The notes beneath the pieces were generated by a model. The model saw only the letters and a list, made by a program, of their open reading frames with translations, made no database searches and was not told the origin of the DNA. From the IMG/VR virus record IMGVR_UViG_3300042389_000724, positions 31,390 to 95,389 of that record: a stretch of 64,000 bases of DNA. The stretch is one strand, 5' to 3'. The DNA comes from a virus. A program made the translations under genes and the position numbers. This document shows positions 53,054-60,856 of the stretch, piece after piece. Numbering within the stretch: the stretch's first letter is position 1; the number at the start of each line of letters is the position of its first letter.

Positions 53054-53665
53054 ATGCCAGTAGATCCTACAAACAATATTTCAGGATTTGTAAACGCCTT
53101 CGCTGGCGGTGGTGTACGCACGAATCTGTTCATGGTCACGGGAAACATCCCTGGCTATTCAAACAATCGTGCCATCTCGTTCCTGTGCAAGGCTGCACAG
53201 ATTCCCGCTTCCTCGCTAGGAACTGTTGAAGTTCCCTATCGTGGTCGCCGCATCAAGTTGCCTGGTGATCGCACATTCCAAGACTGGACGATCACCGTTA
53301 TCTCTGATGCAAATCTCAGTCTTCGTTCAGGTTTTGAGTATTGGAGTTCAATCTTCAATTCCCATGTTGGAAATGTTGCATCAAACAACTTCATGCAGTT
53401 CATGCCCACATGGTCGGTGACGCAACTTTTCCGTGATGGCGAACCAATGCGTACCTACAACTTCATCGGTTGCTTCCCGAGTGAAGTGGGTGCTATTGAT
53501 CTCTCATACGAGAACAACGACAGCATTGCCGAGTTCCCCGTTACACTGAATTATTCTTGGTGGGAAGCCGCTCCTGGAGCCGCTGTTCCTGCCACTGGAA
53601 CTGGTCAGGAGAATATCCAAGCCTTGTTGCAGCAGGCTGGCATCAATATTGGTTCGGGCTTCTAA
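53054..53665 (+). CDS. 19: gp19-like tail tube protein
   Basis: A 203-residue protein with the tube family strands: RTNLFMVTGNIPGY, FLCKAAQIPASSLGTVEVPYRGRRIKLPGD, FQDWTITVISDANLSLRSGFEYWSS, then YNFIGCFPSEVGAIDLSYENNDSIAEFPVTLNYSWWEA. It polymerises as hexamer rings inside the sheath. It is longer than T4 gp19 (163) through an Ala/Gly-rich C-terminal tail. AAGGAG precedes the ATG. Confidence 0.96.
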   Translation: MPVDPTNNISGFVNAFAGGGVRTNLFMVTGNIPGYSNNRAISFLCKAAQIPASSLGTVEVPYRGRRIKLPGDRTFQDWTITVISDANLSLRSGFEYWSSIFNSHVGNVASNNFMQFMPTWSVTQLFRDGEPMRTYNFIGCFPSEVGAIDLSYENNDSIAEFPVTLNYSWWEAAPGAAVPATGTGQENIQALLQQAGINIGSGF

Positions 53666-53692
53666 GCCCATTTTTGACAGGATTCTTTATTC

Positions 53693-55339
53693 ATGGCAAT
53701 CAATCTATTTGGATTTTCTATTGGAAGGAAGGAGACTTCTTCGGAAGAATCGAAGAAGTCTCTATCCTTTGTTGCACCAGAGTATGATGATGGTGCTGTT
53801 CCGATAGAAGTTGGTGGTTATTTTGGAGCAGTAATAGATTTTGATGGAACGATAAAATCAGATATTGATCTGATGAAGAAGTATCGTGACATGGCTCTTC
53901 ACCCCGAGGTGGAGTCTGCAATCGCTGATATTTGTAATGAAGCGATTGTGTACGATGATACCTTTACCACAGTAAAGATAGACACCACAAATTTAAAGCA
54001 GTCCAAATCAATCAAGGACAAGATTGAGTCTGAATTTGAAGAGGTGCTTGGTCTTCTGGATTTTTCGCGGCGTGGTTATGAGATTTTTAGAAAGTGGTAC
54101 ATCGACAGTCGTTTGTACTATCACATTATAGTTGATGAGGGAAACAAGAAGCGTGGCATCAAAGAGTTGCGCCCTATTGATCCCACAAAAATTCGTAAAG
54201 TCAGGAAGATCACAAAAAAGCCACTAGAGAAAAATGCTCCTGCTGGTGTTCAAGTAGTAACATCGGTTGATGAGTTTTATATTTACAACGATCAAGAGCC
54301 TGCTTCATCGGCTCTTTCGATGCAGGGGCTGAAAATAAATCCTGATGCCATCTGCTTTGTCCATAGCGGACTGTTTGACGGCTACCACAAGAAGATCATT
54401 GGCTATCTGCACAAGGCTATCAAGGCACTGAACCAACTCCGCATGATTGAGGACGCTGTGGTGATCTACCGCATCACCCGCGCCCCCGAGCGGCGCGTGT
54501 TCTATGTGGATGTCGGAAACCTGCCTAAGCAGAAAGCAGAGGAATATGTTCGCGGCTTGATGCAGCGGTATCGCAACAAGTTGATGTACGATCCTAACAC
54601 TGGCGAGGTGCAGGACTCGCGCAAGCATATGTCCATGCTTGAGGATTTCTGGATGCCACGGCGCGAAGGCGGTCGCGGCACGGAGATTCAGACGCTTGAG
54701 GCAGGACAGAACCTGTCCGAGATGGATGATGTCAAGTACTTTCAGAAGAAACTGTTTCAATCTCTCAATGTTCCCGCCTCGCGGCTTGAGGAAACCACAG
54801 GTTTCAATCTAGGCAAGGCTTCTGAGATTTCACGCGATGAGGTAAAGTTCTTCAAATTCGTGGAACGCCTACGCATGAAGTTCTCTGAACTGTTCCTTGA
54901 ACTGTTGCGTGTGCAGTTGATTTTGAAGAATGTGATCAAAGAAGATGAGTGGGACGAGATTGAAGACCGCCTTGCCTTCAAGTTTGCGAAGGATTCACAT
55001 TTCTCCGAACTGAAGGAGAGCGAGATTCTGAAGGATCGCTTGCAGAGCGCACGGGACGCAGAGGATTTCGTTGGAAAGTACTACTCCCGCGAGTGGGTAC
55101 GCAAGAAGATCCTGCGTCAGACCGAGGACGATGTAGAGCAGATCGACAAGCAGATTGCTGCCGAAGAAAAGGCTGGCATCCTTATGCCGCCTGGTCAGGA
55201 CATGGGCATGGGTCAACCCATGCCAGGCGAACCACAGCCTGCTCCCGCTCCTGCTCCCGCTAGCAGTGGGGGTGGTGAACAGCCACAGGTAACGATAGGT
55301 GAAATCGTCCCTGCGGATGAGGAAGACTTGAACGATTGA
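53693..55339 (+). CDS. 20: gp20-like portal protein
   Basis: A 548-residue protein near T4 gp20 (524). Family features are DLMKKYRDMALHPEVESAIADICNEAIV, LLDFSRRGYEIFRKWYIDSRLYYH, GIKELRPIDPTKIRKVR, VIYRITRAPERRVFYVDVGNLPKQKAEEYVR and GRGTEIQTLEAGQNLSEMDDVKYFQKKLFQSLNVP. The dodecamer is the DNA gate and prohead initiator. The C-terminal tail is Pro/Ala/Gly-rich and acidic. Its first 60 residues have fewer family features. AGGA lies about eleven bases before the ATG. Confidence 0.97.
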   Translation: MAINLFGFSIGRKETSSEESKKSLSFVAPEYDDGAVPIEVGGYFGAVIDFDGTIKSDIDLMKKYRDMALHPEVESAIADICNEAIVYDDTFTTVKIDTTNLKQSKSIKDKIESEFEEVLGLLDFSRRGYEIFRKWYIDSRLYYHIIVDEGNKKRGIKELRPIDPTKIRKVRKITKKPLEKNAPAGVQVVTSVDEFYIYNDQEPASSALSMQGLKINPDAICFVHSGLFDGYHKKIIGYLHKAIKALNQLRMIEDAVVIYRITRAPERRVFYVDVGNLPKQKAEEYVRGLMQRYRNKLMYDPNTGEVQDSRKHMSMLEDFWMPRREGGRGTEIQTLEAGQNLSEMDDVKYFQKKLFQSLNVPASRLEETTGFNLGKASEISRDEVKFFKFVERLRMKFSELFLELLRVQLILKNVIKEDEWDEIEDRLAFKFAKDSHFSELKESEILKDRLQSARDAEDFVGKYYSREWVRKKILRQTEDDVEQIDKQIAAEEKAGILMPPGQDMGMGQPMPGEPQPAPAPAPASSGGGEQPQVTIGEIVPADEEDLND

Positions 55340-55349
55340 GGGGTACATC

Positions 55350-55514
55350 ATGCTACAGTCATATGAAGAATTCAAATCCGCAGTCACCGCCGCCTTGATG
55401 GACAAGGTTGCTCAACGGATTGAAGCAGAAAAAGAGCATATTTCAAATCAACTGCTTCATAGATCGGCAGCGGAATCCGAAGAACAATCCCAGTCAAACG
55501 CAGATGAAAACTAA
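55350..55514 (+). CDS. 67: gp67-like small prohead core protein
   Basis: A 54-residue protein with GAGGGG before its ATG, exactly at the gene 67 position between portal and gp68. Residues 6-36 (EEFKSAVTAALMDKVAQRI, EKEHISNQLL) form an amphipathic helix like the N-terminal half of T4 gp67, and the C terminus is Glu/Gln/Ser-rich, in place of the long acidic tail in T4. Its length is below common reporting cut-offs, so it is easily missed. The stop codon overlaps the late-promoter octamer for gp68. Confidence 0.75.
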   Translation: MLQSYEEFKSAVTAALMDKVAQRIEAEKEHISNQLLHRSAAESEEQSQSNADEN

Positions 55515-55517
55515 ATA
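55510..55517 (+). promoter_or_regulatory. T4-like late promoter octamer ACTAAATA (gp68-gp21)
   Basis: ACTAAATA overlaps the gp67 stop codon and ends 24 bases before the gp68 ATG at 55542, with AAAGGAG between. It is identical to the octamer ahead of gp33. Confidence 0.5.
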
Positions 55518-55541
55518 ATCGTGTCTGTAAAAGGAGAACAC

Positions 55542-55850
55542 ATGGATACCCACAAAAAGATTGCAAAGGCACTCGTCAACAAGAGTTTTGCTGAAGCCAA
55601 GGAACTGGTCTTCAAGTCGCTGTACGCCAAGGCATCACTCGCTCTTGACGAGGCTCGTTTTGCTGTGGCTAATGCTGTGTTCAATGAAGCCACCGAGCAG
55701 TTGGATGAAGTGTCTCCCCCTGATATGGAAAAGATGACAGGCTCTAAGAAGACCAAGGCTTCGTTTGCCAAGCAGTACGGCAAGCGCGGCAAGAGCGTCA
55801 TGTACGCCACCGCTTGGAAACTACACAATAAGAAGGCGGGCAAGGACTAA
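55542..55850 (+). CDS. 68: gp68-like prohead core protein
   Basis: 102 residues from the ATG at 55542, chosen because AAAGGAG lies just ahead; a GTG at 55521 is unlikely. It is helical (IAKALVNKSFAEAKELVFKSLYAKASLAL, FAVANAVF), with a basic C terminus (FAKQYGKRGKSVMYATAWKLHNKK) typical of the gp68 family at this position. It is part of the scaffold core removed by gp21. The TAATG overlap couples it to the protease gene. Confidence 0.83.
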   Translation: MDTHKKIAKALVNKSFAEAKELVFKSLYAKASLALDEARFAVANAVFNEATEQLDEVSPPDMEKMTGSKKTKASFAKQYGKRGKSVMYATAWKLHNKKAGKD

Positions 55851-56491
55851 TGAAACTCATTACCGAAACAGTTCAGGACATCAACATTCTGACCGAAACC
55901 AAAGACGGTCAGAAGCACTACTTCATTGAAGGCGTATTCATGCAGGCTGAAGCGAAGAATCGCAACGGTCGCGTGTACCCAATGGCTGTGATGGAGAAGG
56001 AACTCGGTCGGTATCAGAACGAATATGTGAAGACGAACCGCGCTATGGGAGAACTCGGTCACCCCGAAGGTCCGACCGTGAACCTTGAGCGCGTTTCCCA
56101 CCTTATCAAGGACTTGCGCCTTGAAGGTAACGATGTGTACGGCAAAGCCAAGATTCTTGACACTCCCTACGGCAAGATTGTCCGCAACCTCATTGACGAG
56201 GGCGTGAAACTGGGCGTTTCGTCCCGTGGCATGGGCAGTCTGAAGGAGCAGGACGGGGTAAATGTCGTGCAGGAAGACTTCATGCTCGCTGCGGTGGATG
56301 TGGTCGCTGATCCGTCTGCACCCAACGCTTTTGTCAACGGCATCATGGAAGGACGGGAATGGATTTGGGACGGTGGCGTTCTGAAGCCCGTGGAAGTGGA
56401 AAATTACAAGCGTATCATTGAGAAGACTTCCTCCAAAAATTTGGAGGAGCAGGCAATGAAACTGTTCAAGGATTTCATTTCAAAACTCTGA
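55850..56491 (+). CDS. 21: gp21-like prohead protease
   Basis: A 213-residue serine protease, equal in length to T4 gp21. It has IEGVFMQAEAKNRNGRVYP, the catalytic His71 in GELGHPE, and the active Ser in LGVSSRGMGS at 122-130, followed by DFMLAAVDVVADPSAP, the conserved strand pair of the family. It cleaves core proteins and capsid after acidic motifs during maturation. An ATGA-like overlap with gp68 couples them. Confidence 0.96.
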   Translation: MKLITETVQDINILTETKDGQKHYFIEGVFMQAEAKNRNGRVYPMAVMEKELGRYQNEYVKTNRAMGELGHPEGPTVNLERVSHLIKDLRLEGNDVYGKAKILDTPYGKIVRNLIDEGVKLGVSSRGMGSLKEQDGVNVVQEDFMLAAVDVVADPSAPNAFVNGIMEGREWIWDGGVLKPVEVENYKRIIEKTSSKNLEEQAMKLFKDFISKL

Positions 56492-56527
56492 CGGTTCTAC
56501 ATATTTCCTAGAAGGAGACTCACAGTC

Positions 56528-57745
56528 ATGGCTAACGAAAAGATCGAAGATGTCATCAAGAAGGTAATCCTGGGCGAAGGCTTCCTCGCGGAGAACGCCG
56601 AGGAGCAGAACATCCCCGAGGGCGACGAGGACACCTCCGATGAGGATGCCATCGCTGAGGAGGAAGTCTACGAGGACGCAGAAGAAATCGTAGAGGAAGA
56701 AGAACTCGAAGAAGCCAAGGACGAAGAGTCCGAGGAAGAAGACGAGGACGAGGAAGAAGAGGAAGAGGAAGAAGAGGAAGAAGAGGACTCCAAGGGCAAG
56801 AAGAAGATGCCCGCCTTCCTGAAGGGCAAGTTCGGTAAGAAGAAGGAGAAGGTTGAAGAATCCGCCTCCGACTACGCTTCCGAGAAGATGTACAAGACTG
56901 CCAACGGCAAGACCGCGCAGATTGCCGAGCCAACTGGCGATGCCAGCGGCAAGAACAAGGGAACCATCAAGGCGAAGCCATCGGCTGCGAAGGCTGAAAC
57001 CAAGATTCCAGAAGTCAAGCCCACCGTAAAGGAGGACATTGCTGTTCTTCTCAGCGGTCAGGAACTCTCTGAAGAGTTCAAGACTTCTGCTGCTACCCTC
57101 TTTGAGGCTCACCTGAACGAGCGCGCTCGTCAGATTGAGGAAGAGGTTCAGGCGAAGTACGAGGATCTGCTTGAGCAGCACACCGTTGCTGTTACAGAAG
57201 AACTCGTTGAGCGCATTGACGAGTATCTGAACTATGTGGTTGAGGAGTGGATGCAGGAGAATCGCCTTGCCGTTGAGCAGGGACTCCGCACTGAGATCAC
57301 CGAGAACTTCATCACGAACCTCCGTGGACTCTTTGCCGAGTCATACATTGAGGTTCCCGAAGAGAAACTTGACCTCTTTGAGTCCACCGTTGAGCAGGCG
57401 GAAGCCCTTGACGGCGAACTTCAGGAGCAGGTTGACAAGAACATCGAACTGGCTGAAGAAGTTGAGCAGTTGAAGTGCGAGATCGTTTTCCGCGAGATCG
57501 CAGAAGGTCTAACCGACACCGACAGCGAGAAACTTCGCCGTCTTGCCGAAGACCTTGAGTTCGATACCGTAGAGCAATTTGCCGAGAAGTTGGGTGTTCT
57601 CCGTGAGAACATCGAAACCATCGGCAACACCGTCACCGAGGGAGAAGCCGAAGAAGAGTCCCTAGAGGAATCTTTCGAGGACGCTTCCGAGGCTTCCCCA
57701 CTCGTTGAGGCATATGTGCGCTCAATGAGTAAGTCACGAGAGTAA
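56528..57745 (+). CDS. 22: gp22-like prohead scaffold with poly-Glu region
   Basis: A 405-residue scaffold protein, longer than T4 gp22 (269). The N-terminal 30 residues are followed by an acidic insert at about 33-88 with an uninterrupted run of Glu, then a basic hinge KGKKKMPAFLKGKFGKKK. The C-terminal 230 residues form long coiled coils (ALDGELQEQVDKNIELAEEVEQL) with the family segment IAVLLSGQELSEEFKTSAATLFEAHLNERA. It fills the prohead and is degraded by gp21. AAGGAG lies eleven bases before the ATG. It sits directly before gp23. Confidence 0.93.
   Translation: MANEKIEDVIKKVILGEGFLAENAEEQNIPEGDEDTSDEDAIAEEEVYEDAEEIVEEEELEEAKDEESEEEDEDEEEEEEEEEEEEDSKGKKKMPAFLKGKFGKKKEKVEESASDYASEKMYKTANGKTAQIAEPTGDASGKNKGTIKAKPSAAKAETKIPEVKPTVKEDIAVLLSGQELSEEFKTSAATLFEAHLNERARQIEEEVQAKYEDLLEQHTVAVTEELVERIDEYLNYVVEEWMQENRLAVEQGLRTEITENFITNLRGLFAESYIEVPEEKLDLFESTVEQAEALDGELQEQVDKNIELAEEVEQLKCEIVFREIAEGLTDTDSEKLRRLAEDLEFDTVEQFAEKLGVLRENIETIGNTVTEGEAEEESLEESFEDASEASPLVEAYVRSMSKSRE
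56749..56786 (+). repeat. Homopurine GAA/GAG tract inside gp22
   Basis: A run of GAA and GAG codons, free of pyrimidines on the plus strand, encodes the poly-Glu part of the gp22 scaffold. Such tracts can change length by slippage. Confidence 0.7.
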
Positions 57746-57790
57746 TATTCAGTCAATAGACTGTTAACACATTTCAAGGAGATAGAGAAC

Positions 57791-59230
57791 ATGGAAAATA
57801 AGTTTCTAACCGAGCAGGCACTCCGCAAGTGGAAGCCTGTCATCGACCACGCAGATATGCCTAAGATCGAAGACGCTCACAAGCGTGCTACCCTTGCCAC
57901 TCTTCTGGAGAACCAGGAGAAGGCAATCAAGGAGCAGATGCTTGTAGAGACTTCGAACATCGCTGGCGGCGGTATGTCGCCAGTTGTTGGTGGCGAAGGC
58001 AACATCAAGGGTTACGATCCAATTCTCATTCAGTTGGTTCGTCGCGCCATGCCCAACCTCATGGCTTACGATGTTTGCGGCGTTCAGGCTATGTCGGCTC
58101 CGACAGGCTTGATCTTCGCAATGCGTTCGCTGTACGGCAAGACTGGTTCGAGCAGCGGAACCTTTGGTAGCGAAGCGTTCTATAACGAGGCTCAGAGCAC
58201 CTTCTCGGGTGTAAACGCTCAGTCGGGTAACACTGGTTCGCCTGGCGCTTCGGCAACAGGTCTGACGATGGCAACCTTTGCGGTTGACCCACTTCTCGGA
58301 ACGAACCAAACTGGCGCTAGCGGTATCACCACTGGTACTGGTATGGCTACTTCGACAGGCGAAGCCATCGTTCCCGCTGAAATGGGCTTTGATATTCAGC
58401 GTATCGCTGTTGAGGCTCGTACCCGCGCTCTCGCCGCGTCGTACAGCATCGAACTCGCCCAAGACCTGAAGGCTATTCACGGTCTTGATGCCGAGACAGA
58501 ACTCAGCAACATTCTCAGCACCGAGATTCTTGCCGAGATCAACCGTGAGGTCGTTCGCACGATCTATCGCACGGCTACTCTCGGAGCACAGCAGACTGAC
58601 CTGTACTACAAGACCGTTGTTGGTGGTCTGACCACTGGCACATCGTCCACCGCCATCGGTGGAGTGTACGATCTTGTTCAGGACTCGGATGGTCGTTGGA
58701 GCGCGGAAAAGTTCCGTGGTCTGATGTTCCAGATTGAGCGTGAGTGCAACAAGATCGCCAAGGATACCCGTCGCGGTAAGGGCAACTTCATCATCTGCTC
58801 GGCAGATGTTGCTTCAGCCCTCGCAATGGGTGGCTTCCTGAACATCAGCCCCGCGCTGAATGTCAGCCTTGATGTTGATGACACTGGCAACACCTTTGCT
58901 GGTACCCTCAACGGCAAGATCAAGGTTTACATTGATCCTTATGTTGACACCGTTACGAGCGGTGCTGCCAGCAACTTCGTCTGCGTTGGATATAAGGGAA
59001 CCAGCCCGTATGATGCGGGTATGTTCTACTGCCCCTATGTCCCGCTACAGATGATGCGTGCTGTTGACACCAACACATTCCAGCCCAAGATGGCGTTCAA
59101 GACCCGCTACGGCATGGTTGCGAACCCCTTCGCTCCTGGATCAAGCATCAGCAACGGAAACCTCAACACTCGCAGCAATGTCTACTACCGCGTGTTCCGC
59201 GTGGACAACCTCCACGGTATCGCTTCGTAA
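57791..59230 (+). CDS. 23: gp23-like major capsid protein
   Basis: A 479-residue capsid protein of the HK97-like T4 branch. Features include the N-terminal delta domain (MENKFLTEQALRKWKPVIDH), LIQLVRRAMPNLMAYDVCGVQAM, GLIFAMRSLYGK, AVEARTRALAASYSIELAQDLKAIHGLDAE and the C-terminal TRYGMVANPFA. A likely gp21 cleavage point is LVE at about 51-53, before TSNIAGG. CAAGGAG lies before the ATG. A strong terminator follows, as expected for a very abundant transcript. Confidence 0.98.
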   Translation: MENKFLTEQALRKWKPVIDHADMPKIEDAHKRATLATLLENQEKAIKEQMLVETSNIAGGGMSPVVGGEGNIKGYDPILIQLVRRAMPNLMAYDVCGVQAMSAPTGLIFAMRSLYGKTGSSSGTFGSEAFYNEAQSTFSGVNAQSGNTGSPGASATGLTMATFAVDPLLGTNQTGASGITTGTGMATSTGEAIVPAEMGFDIQRIAVEARTRALAASYSIELAQDLKAIHGLDAETELSNILSTEILAEINREVVRTIYRTATLGAQQTDLYYKTVVGGLTTGTSSTAIGGVYDLVQDSDGRWSAEKFRGLMFQIERECNKIAKDTRRGKGNFIICSADVASALAMGGFLNISPALNVSLDVDDTGNTFAGTLNGKIKVYIDPYVDTVTSGAASNFVCVGYKGTSPYDAGMFYCPYVPLQMMRAVDTNTFQPKMAFKTRYGMVANPFAPGSSISNGNLNTRSNVYYRVFRVDNLHGIAS

Positions 59231-59255
59231 TAGATACTGCACACAGCAAAGAATT

Positions 59256-59288
59256 GGGGAGGGCATCAAGCCCTCCCCTTTTCTTTTC
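59256..59288 (+). terminator. Rho-independent terminator after gp23
   Basis: A nine-base-pair perfect stem GGGGAGGGC/GCCCTCCCC with a five-base ATCAA loop is followed by TTTTCTTTTC. It begins 26 bases after the gp23 stop and ends 11 bases before the gp3-like ATG. Confidence 0.96.
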
Positions 59289-59299
59289 TACATACTTGT

Positions 59300-59827
59300 A
59301 TGTCATACCCATTTGATTTCACCGACATCCCCGAAGAAATAACCGCGCGGTATCCGCAGAGTATTAATCCTCTGCTTCCAACCTATTTTAGGTTTTCGAT
59401 TGCCCGTCTTCCAAAGACCACTTATTTTTGTCAAACTGCATCTCTACCAACCGTGACTATGGGAGAGATATTGATGCCCACTCCTTTTGTCTCCTTGAAG
59501 TCTCCAACGAAGATGGATTTTGATGAGTTGAGTATCACATTTATAGTGGACGAGCAGATGGGGAATTGGTTGGAAATATTCAACTGGATGCGCTCTGTGA
59601 CCAATGTGGAAAACTATGACGAGTTCAGGGCATCTAATACCCACCTGTCTACTGCAAATCTGATCATATTGAACAGCACAAAAAATCCAAAGATCAATGT
59701 GACTTTCTACGATTTGTATCCACGAACACTCGGTTCGATAGATTTTACATCTACCCTAGTTGATCCAGAACCGTTTCAATGCACGGCTACCTTCGCATAC
59801 CGAAACTACAATATAGAACTTCTGTGA
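59300..59827 (+). CDS. 3: gp3-like tail completion/tube-fold protein
   Basis: A 175-residue protein, the length of T4 gp3 (176). It has the tube-type strand pattern YFRFSIARLPKTTYFCQTASLP, MDFDELSITFIVDEQMGNWLEIFNWM, then INVTFYDLYPRTLGSIDF and TATFAYRNYNIELL. In marine T4-like phages a gene between gp23 and uvsY is called gp3, the tail completion and sheath stabiliser; I rely on this and the length. It could instead be a gp19/gp54 paralogue. No ribosome site precedes the ATG and it lies just after the terminator, so expression must rely on readthrough or an unseen promoter. Confidence 0.65.
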   Translation: MSYPFDFTDIPEEITARYPQSINPLLPTYFRFSIARLPKTTYFCQTASLPTVTMGEILMPTPFVSLKSPTKMDFDELSITFIVDEQMGNWLEIFNWMRSVTNVENYDEFRASNTHLSTANLIILNSTKNPKINVTFYDLYPRTLGSIDFTSTLVDPEPFQCTATFAYRNYNIELL

Positions 59828-59834
59828 TTGTGGC

Positions 59835-59862
59835 TTGACTCTGTTGCTGTAGTGTGTAAACT
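59835..59862 (+). promoter_or_regulatory. Sigma70-type promoter of the uvsY-uvsW operon
   Basis: TTGACT (59835-59840), 16 bases, then TAAACT (59857-59862), ending 18 bases before the uvsY ATG. The box and spacer equal those ahead of gp32. Confidence 0.58.
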
Positions 59863-59880
59863 ACGCGAACGGAGATCTAT

Positions 59881-60315
59881 ATGACGCTAGATGACATCAG
59901 AAAAGAAATTGAACGGGATGTGAGATTGGACGAAACGGCTCTTGATCTTGAGTCGCTTAAGATTCCGCAACTGCACAGCAAGTACTTGAACTTTTTGACT
60001 GATGAAAAATTGTGTCTTCGAAAAATGGAAGGCGACTACTCTGTTCTCATGCGTGCTAAGTGGGAATACTACACGGGCAAGATGTCTCAAGAAGAATTGA
60101 CTGCCCGTGGATGGGAGCAGTTCCCTCTAAAGATTCTCCGTAATGATCTTGATCTGTATCTTCAGGGTGATTCGGATCTAAACAAAAGTAGACAAAAAAT
60201 GGAGTATCAAAAGGAAAAGATCTCCTTGCTTGAAGAAATAGTAAAGGAACTCAACAATCGTCATTGGAAGATTCGATGTGCGATTGATTGGAGAAAATTT
60301 GTCAATGGACAGTGA
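59881..60315 (+). CDS. uvsY: UvsY-like recombination mediator
   Basis: A 144-residue protein near T4 UvsY (137). Matching features are the start TLDDIRKEIERDVRLDETALDLES, LHSKYLNFL, RKMEGDYSVLMRAKWEYYTGKM, and a C-terminal helix with WKIRCAIDWRKFVNGQ. UvsY loads UvsX recombinase onto gp32-covered single-stranded DNA. GGAG lies seven bases before the ATG and a sigma70-type promoter lies upstream. It overlaps the next gene by eleven bases. Confidence 0.93.
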   Translation: MTLDDIRKEIERDVRLDETALDLESLKIPQLHSKYLNFLTDEKLCLRKMEGDYSVLMRAKWEYYTGKMSQEELTARGWEQFPLKILRNDLDLYLQGDSDLNKSRQKMEYQKEKISLLEEIVKELNNRHWKIRCAIDWRKFVNGQ

Positions 60316-60856
60316 CTTTTCAAAAGTTCTTTCGGTTGACACCAAGAATTGGTGGGTTGATCGTATGTACTTGCAAGACGCTGTTCATGCGGCGAGACAC
60401 AGTACCGATCCAAGCACACAGGTAGGAGCAGTTCTTGTTGTTCCTACAGGCACTGGTGTAATCCTAAAGAACTGGAATCGTGTGCCTAATCGCTTGAAGC
60501 AGTCTGGCTACCCTTTAAATATTAGCGACAAGAATCACTGCACGGAACACGCAGAAAGATCTGTGGTATATGATGCACTGCAAAAAGGGATTCCTACTAC
60601 TGGACTCACCATGTATTGCACATGGGCTTCTTGTTCCGAGTGTTCTCGCGCAATCATTAGTTTTGGAGTAACCCGAGTAGTCACATTTACTCGTTTGGTT
60701 GAGCGCACACCAGAAAGATGGAAGACTAGTATATTTCAGGGTCTTCGTATGATGCGAGACTGTGGAATCTCTGTTGTTGGTTGGCACGGAGACATAGGTA
60801 CTAATGTTTGTCTCAAGTTTGATGGTGAGTACATAACGGAGAAGACACTAGAATGA
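60305..60856 (+). CDS. dCMP deaminase-family protein
   Basis: 183 residues from the ATG at 60305; a GTG at 60278 inside uvsY is less likely. The zinc site is HAE in TEHAERSVVYDAL (His ligand and catalytic Glu) with the second motif CSEC in ASCSECSRAIISFGV; the residue before the first Cys is Ser rather than the usual Pro. Preceding DPSTQVGAVLV is the classic substrate-loop segment. It likely makes dUMP from dCMP for thymidylate synthesis. A cytidine or modified-base deaminase is possible. It lies between two recombination genes and overlaps both. Confidence 0.85.
   Translation: MDSDFSKVLSVDTKNWWVDRMYLQDAVHAARHSTDPSTQVGAVLVVPTGTGVILKNWNRVPNRLKQSGYPLNISDKNHCTEHAERSVVYDALQKGIPTTGLTMYCTWASCSECSRAIISFGVTRVVTFTRLVERTPERWKTSIFQGLRMMRDCGISVVGWHGDIGTNVCLKFDGEYITEKTLE

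Noticed and set aside
52066-53148. Long open frame on the minus strand across gp18 and gp19
   Set aside because: It lies antisense to two well-supported tail genes and its residues are a codon-shadow mix rich in Val, Cys and Arg with no domain pattern.
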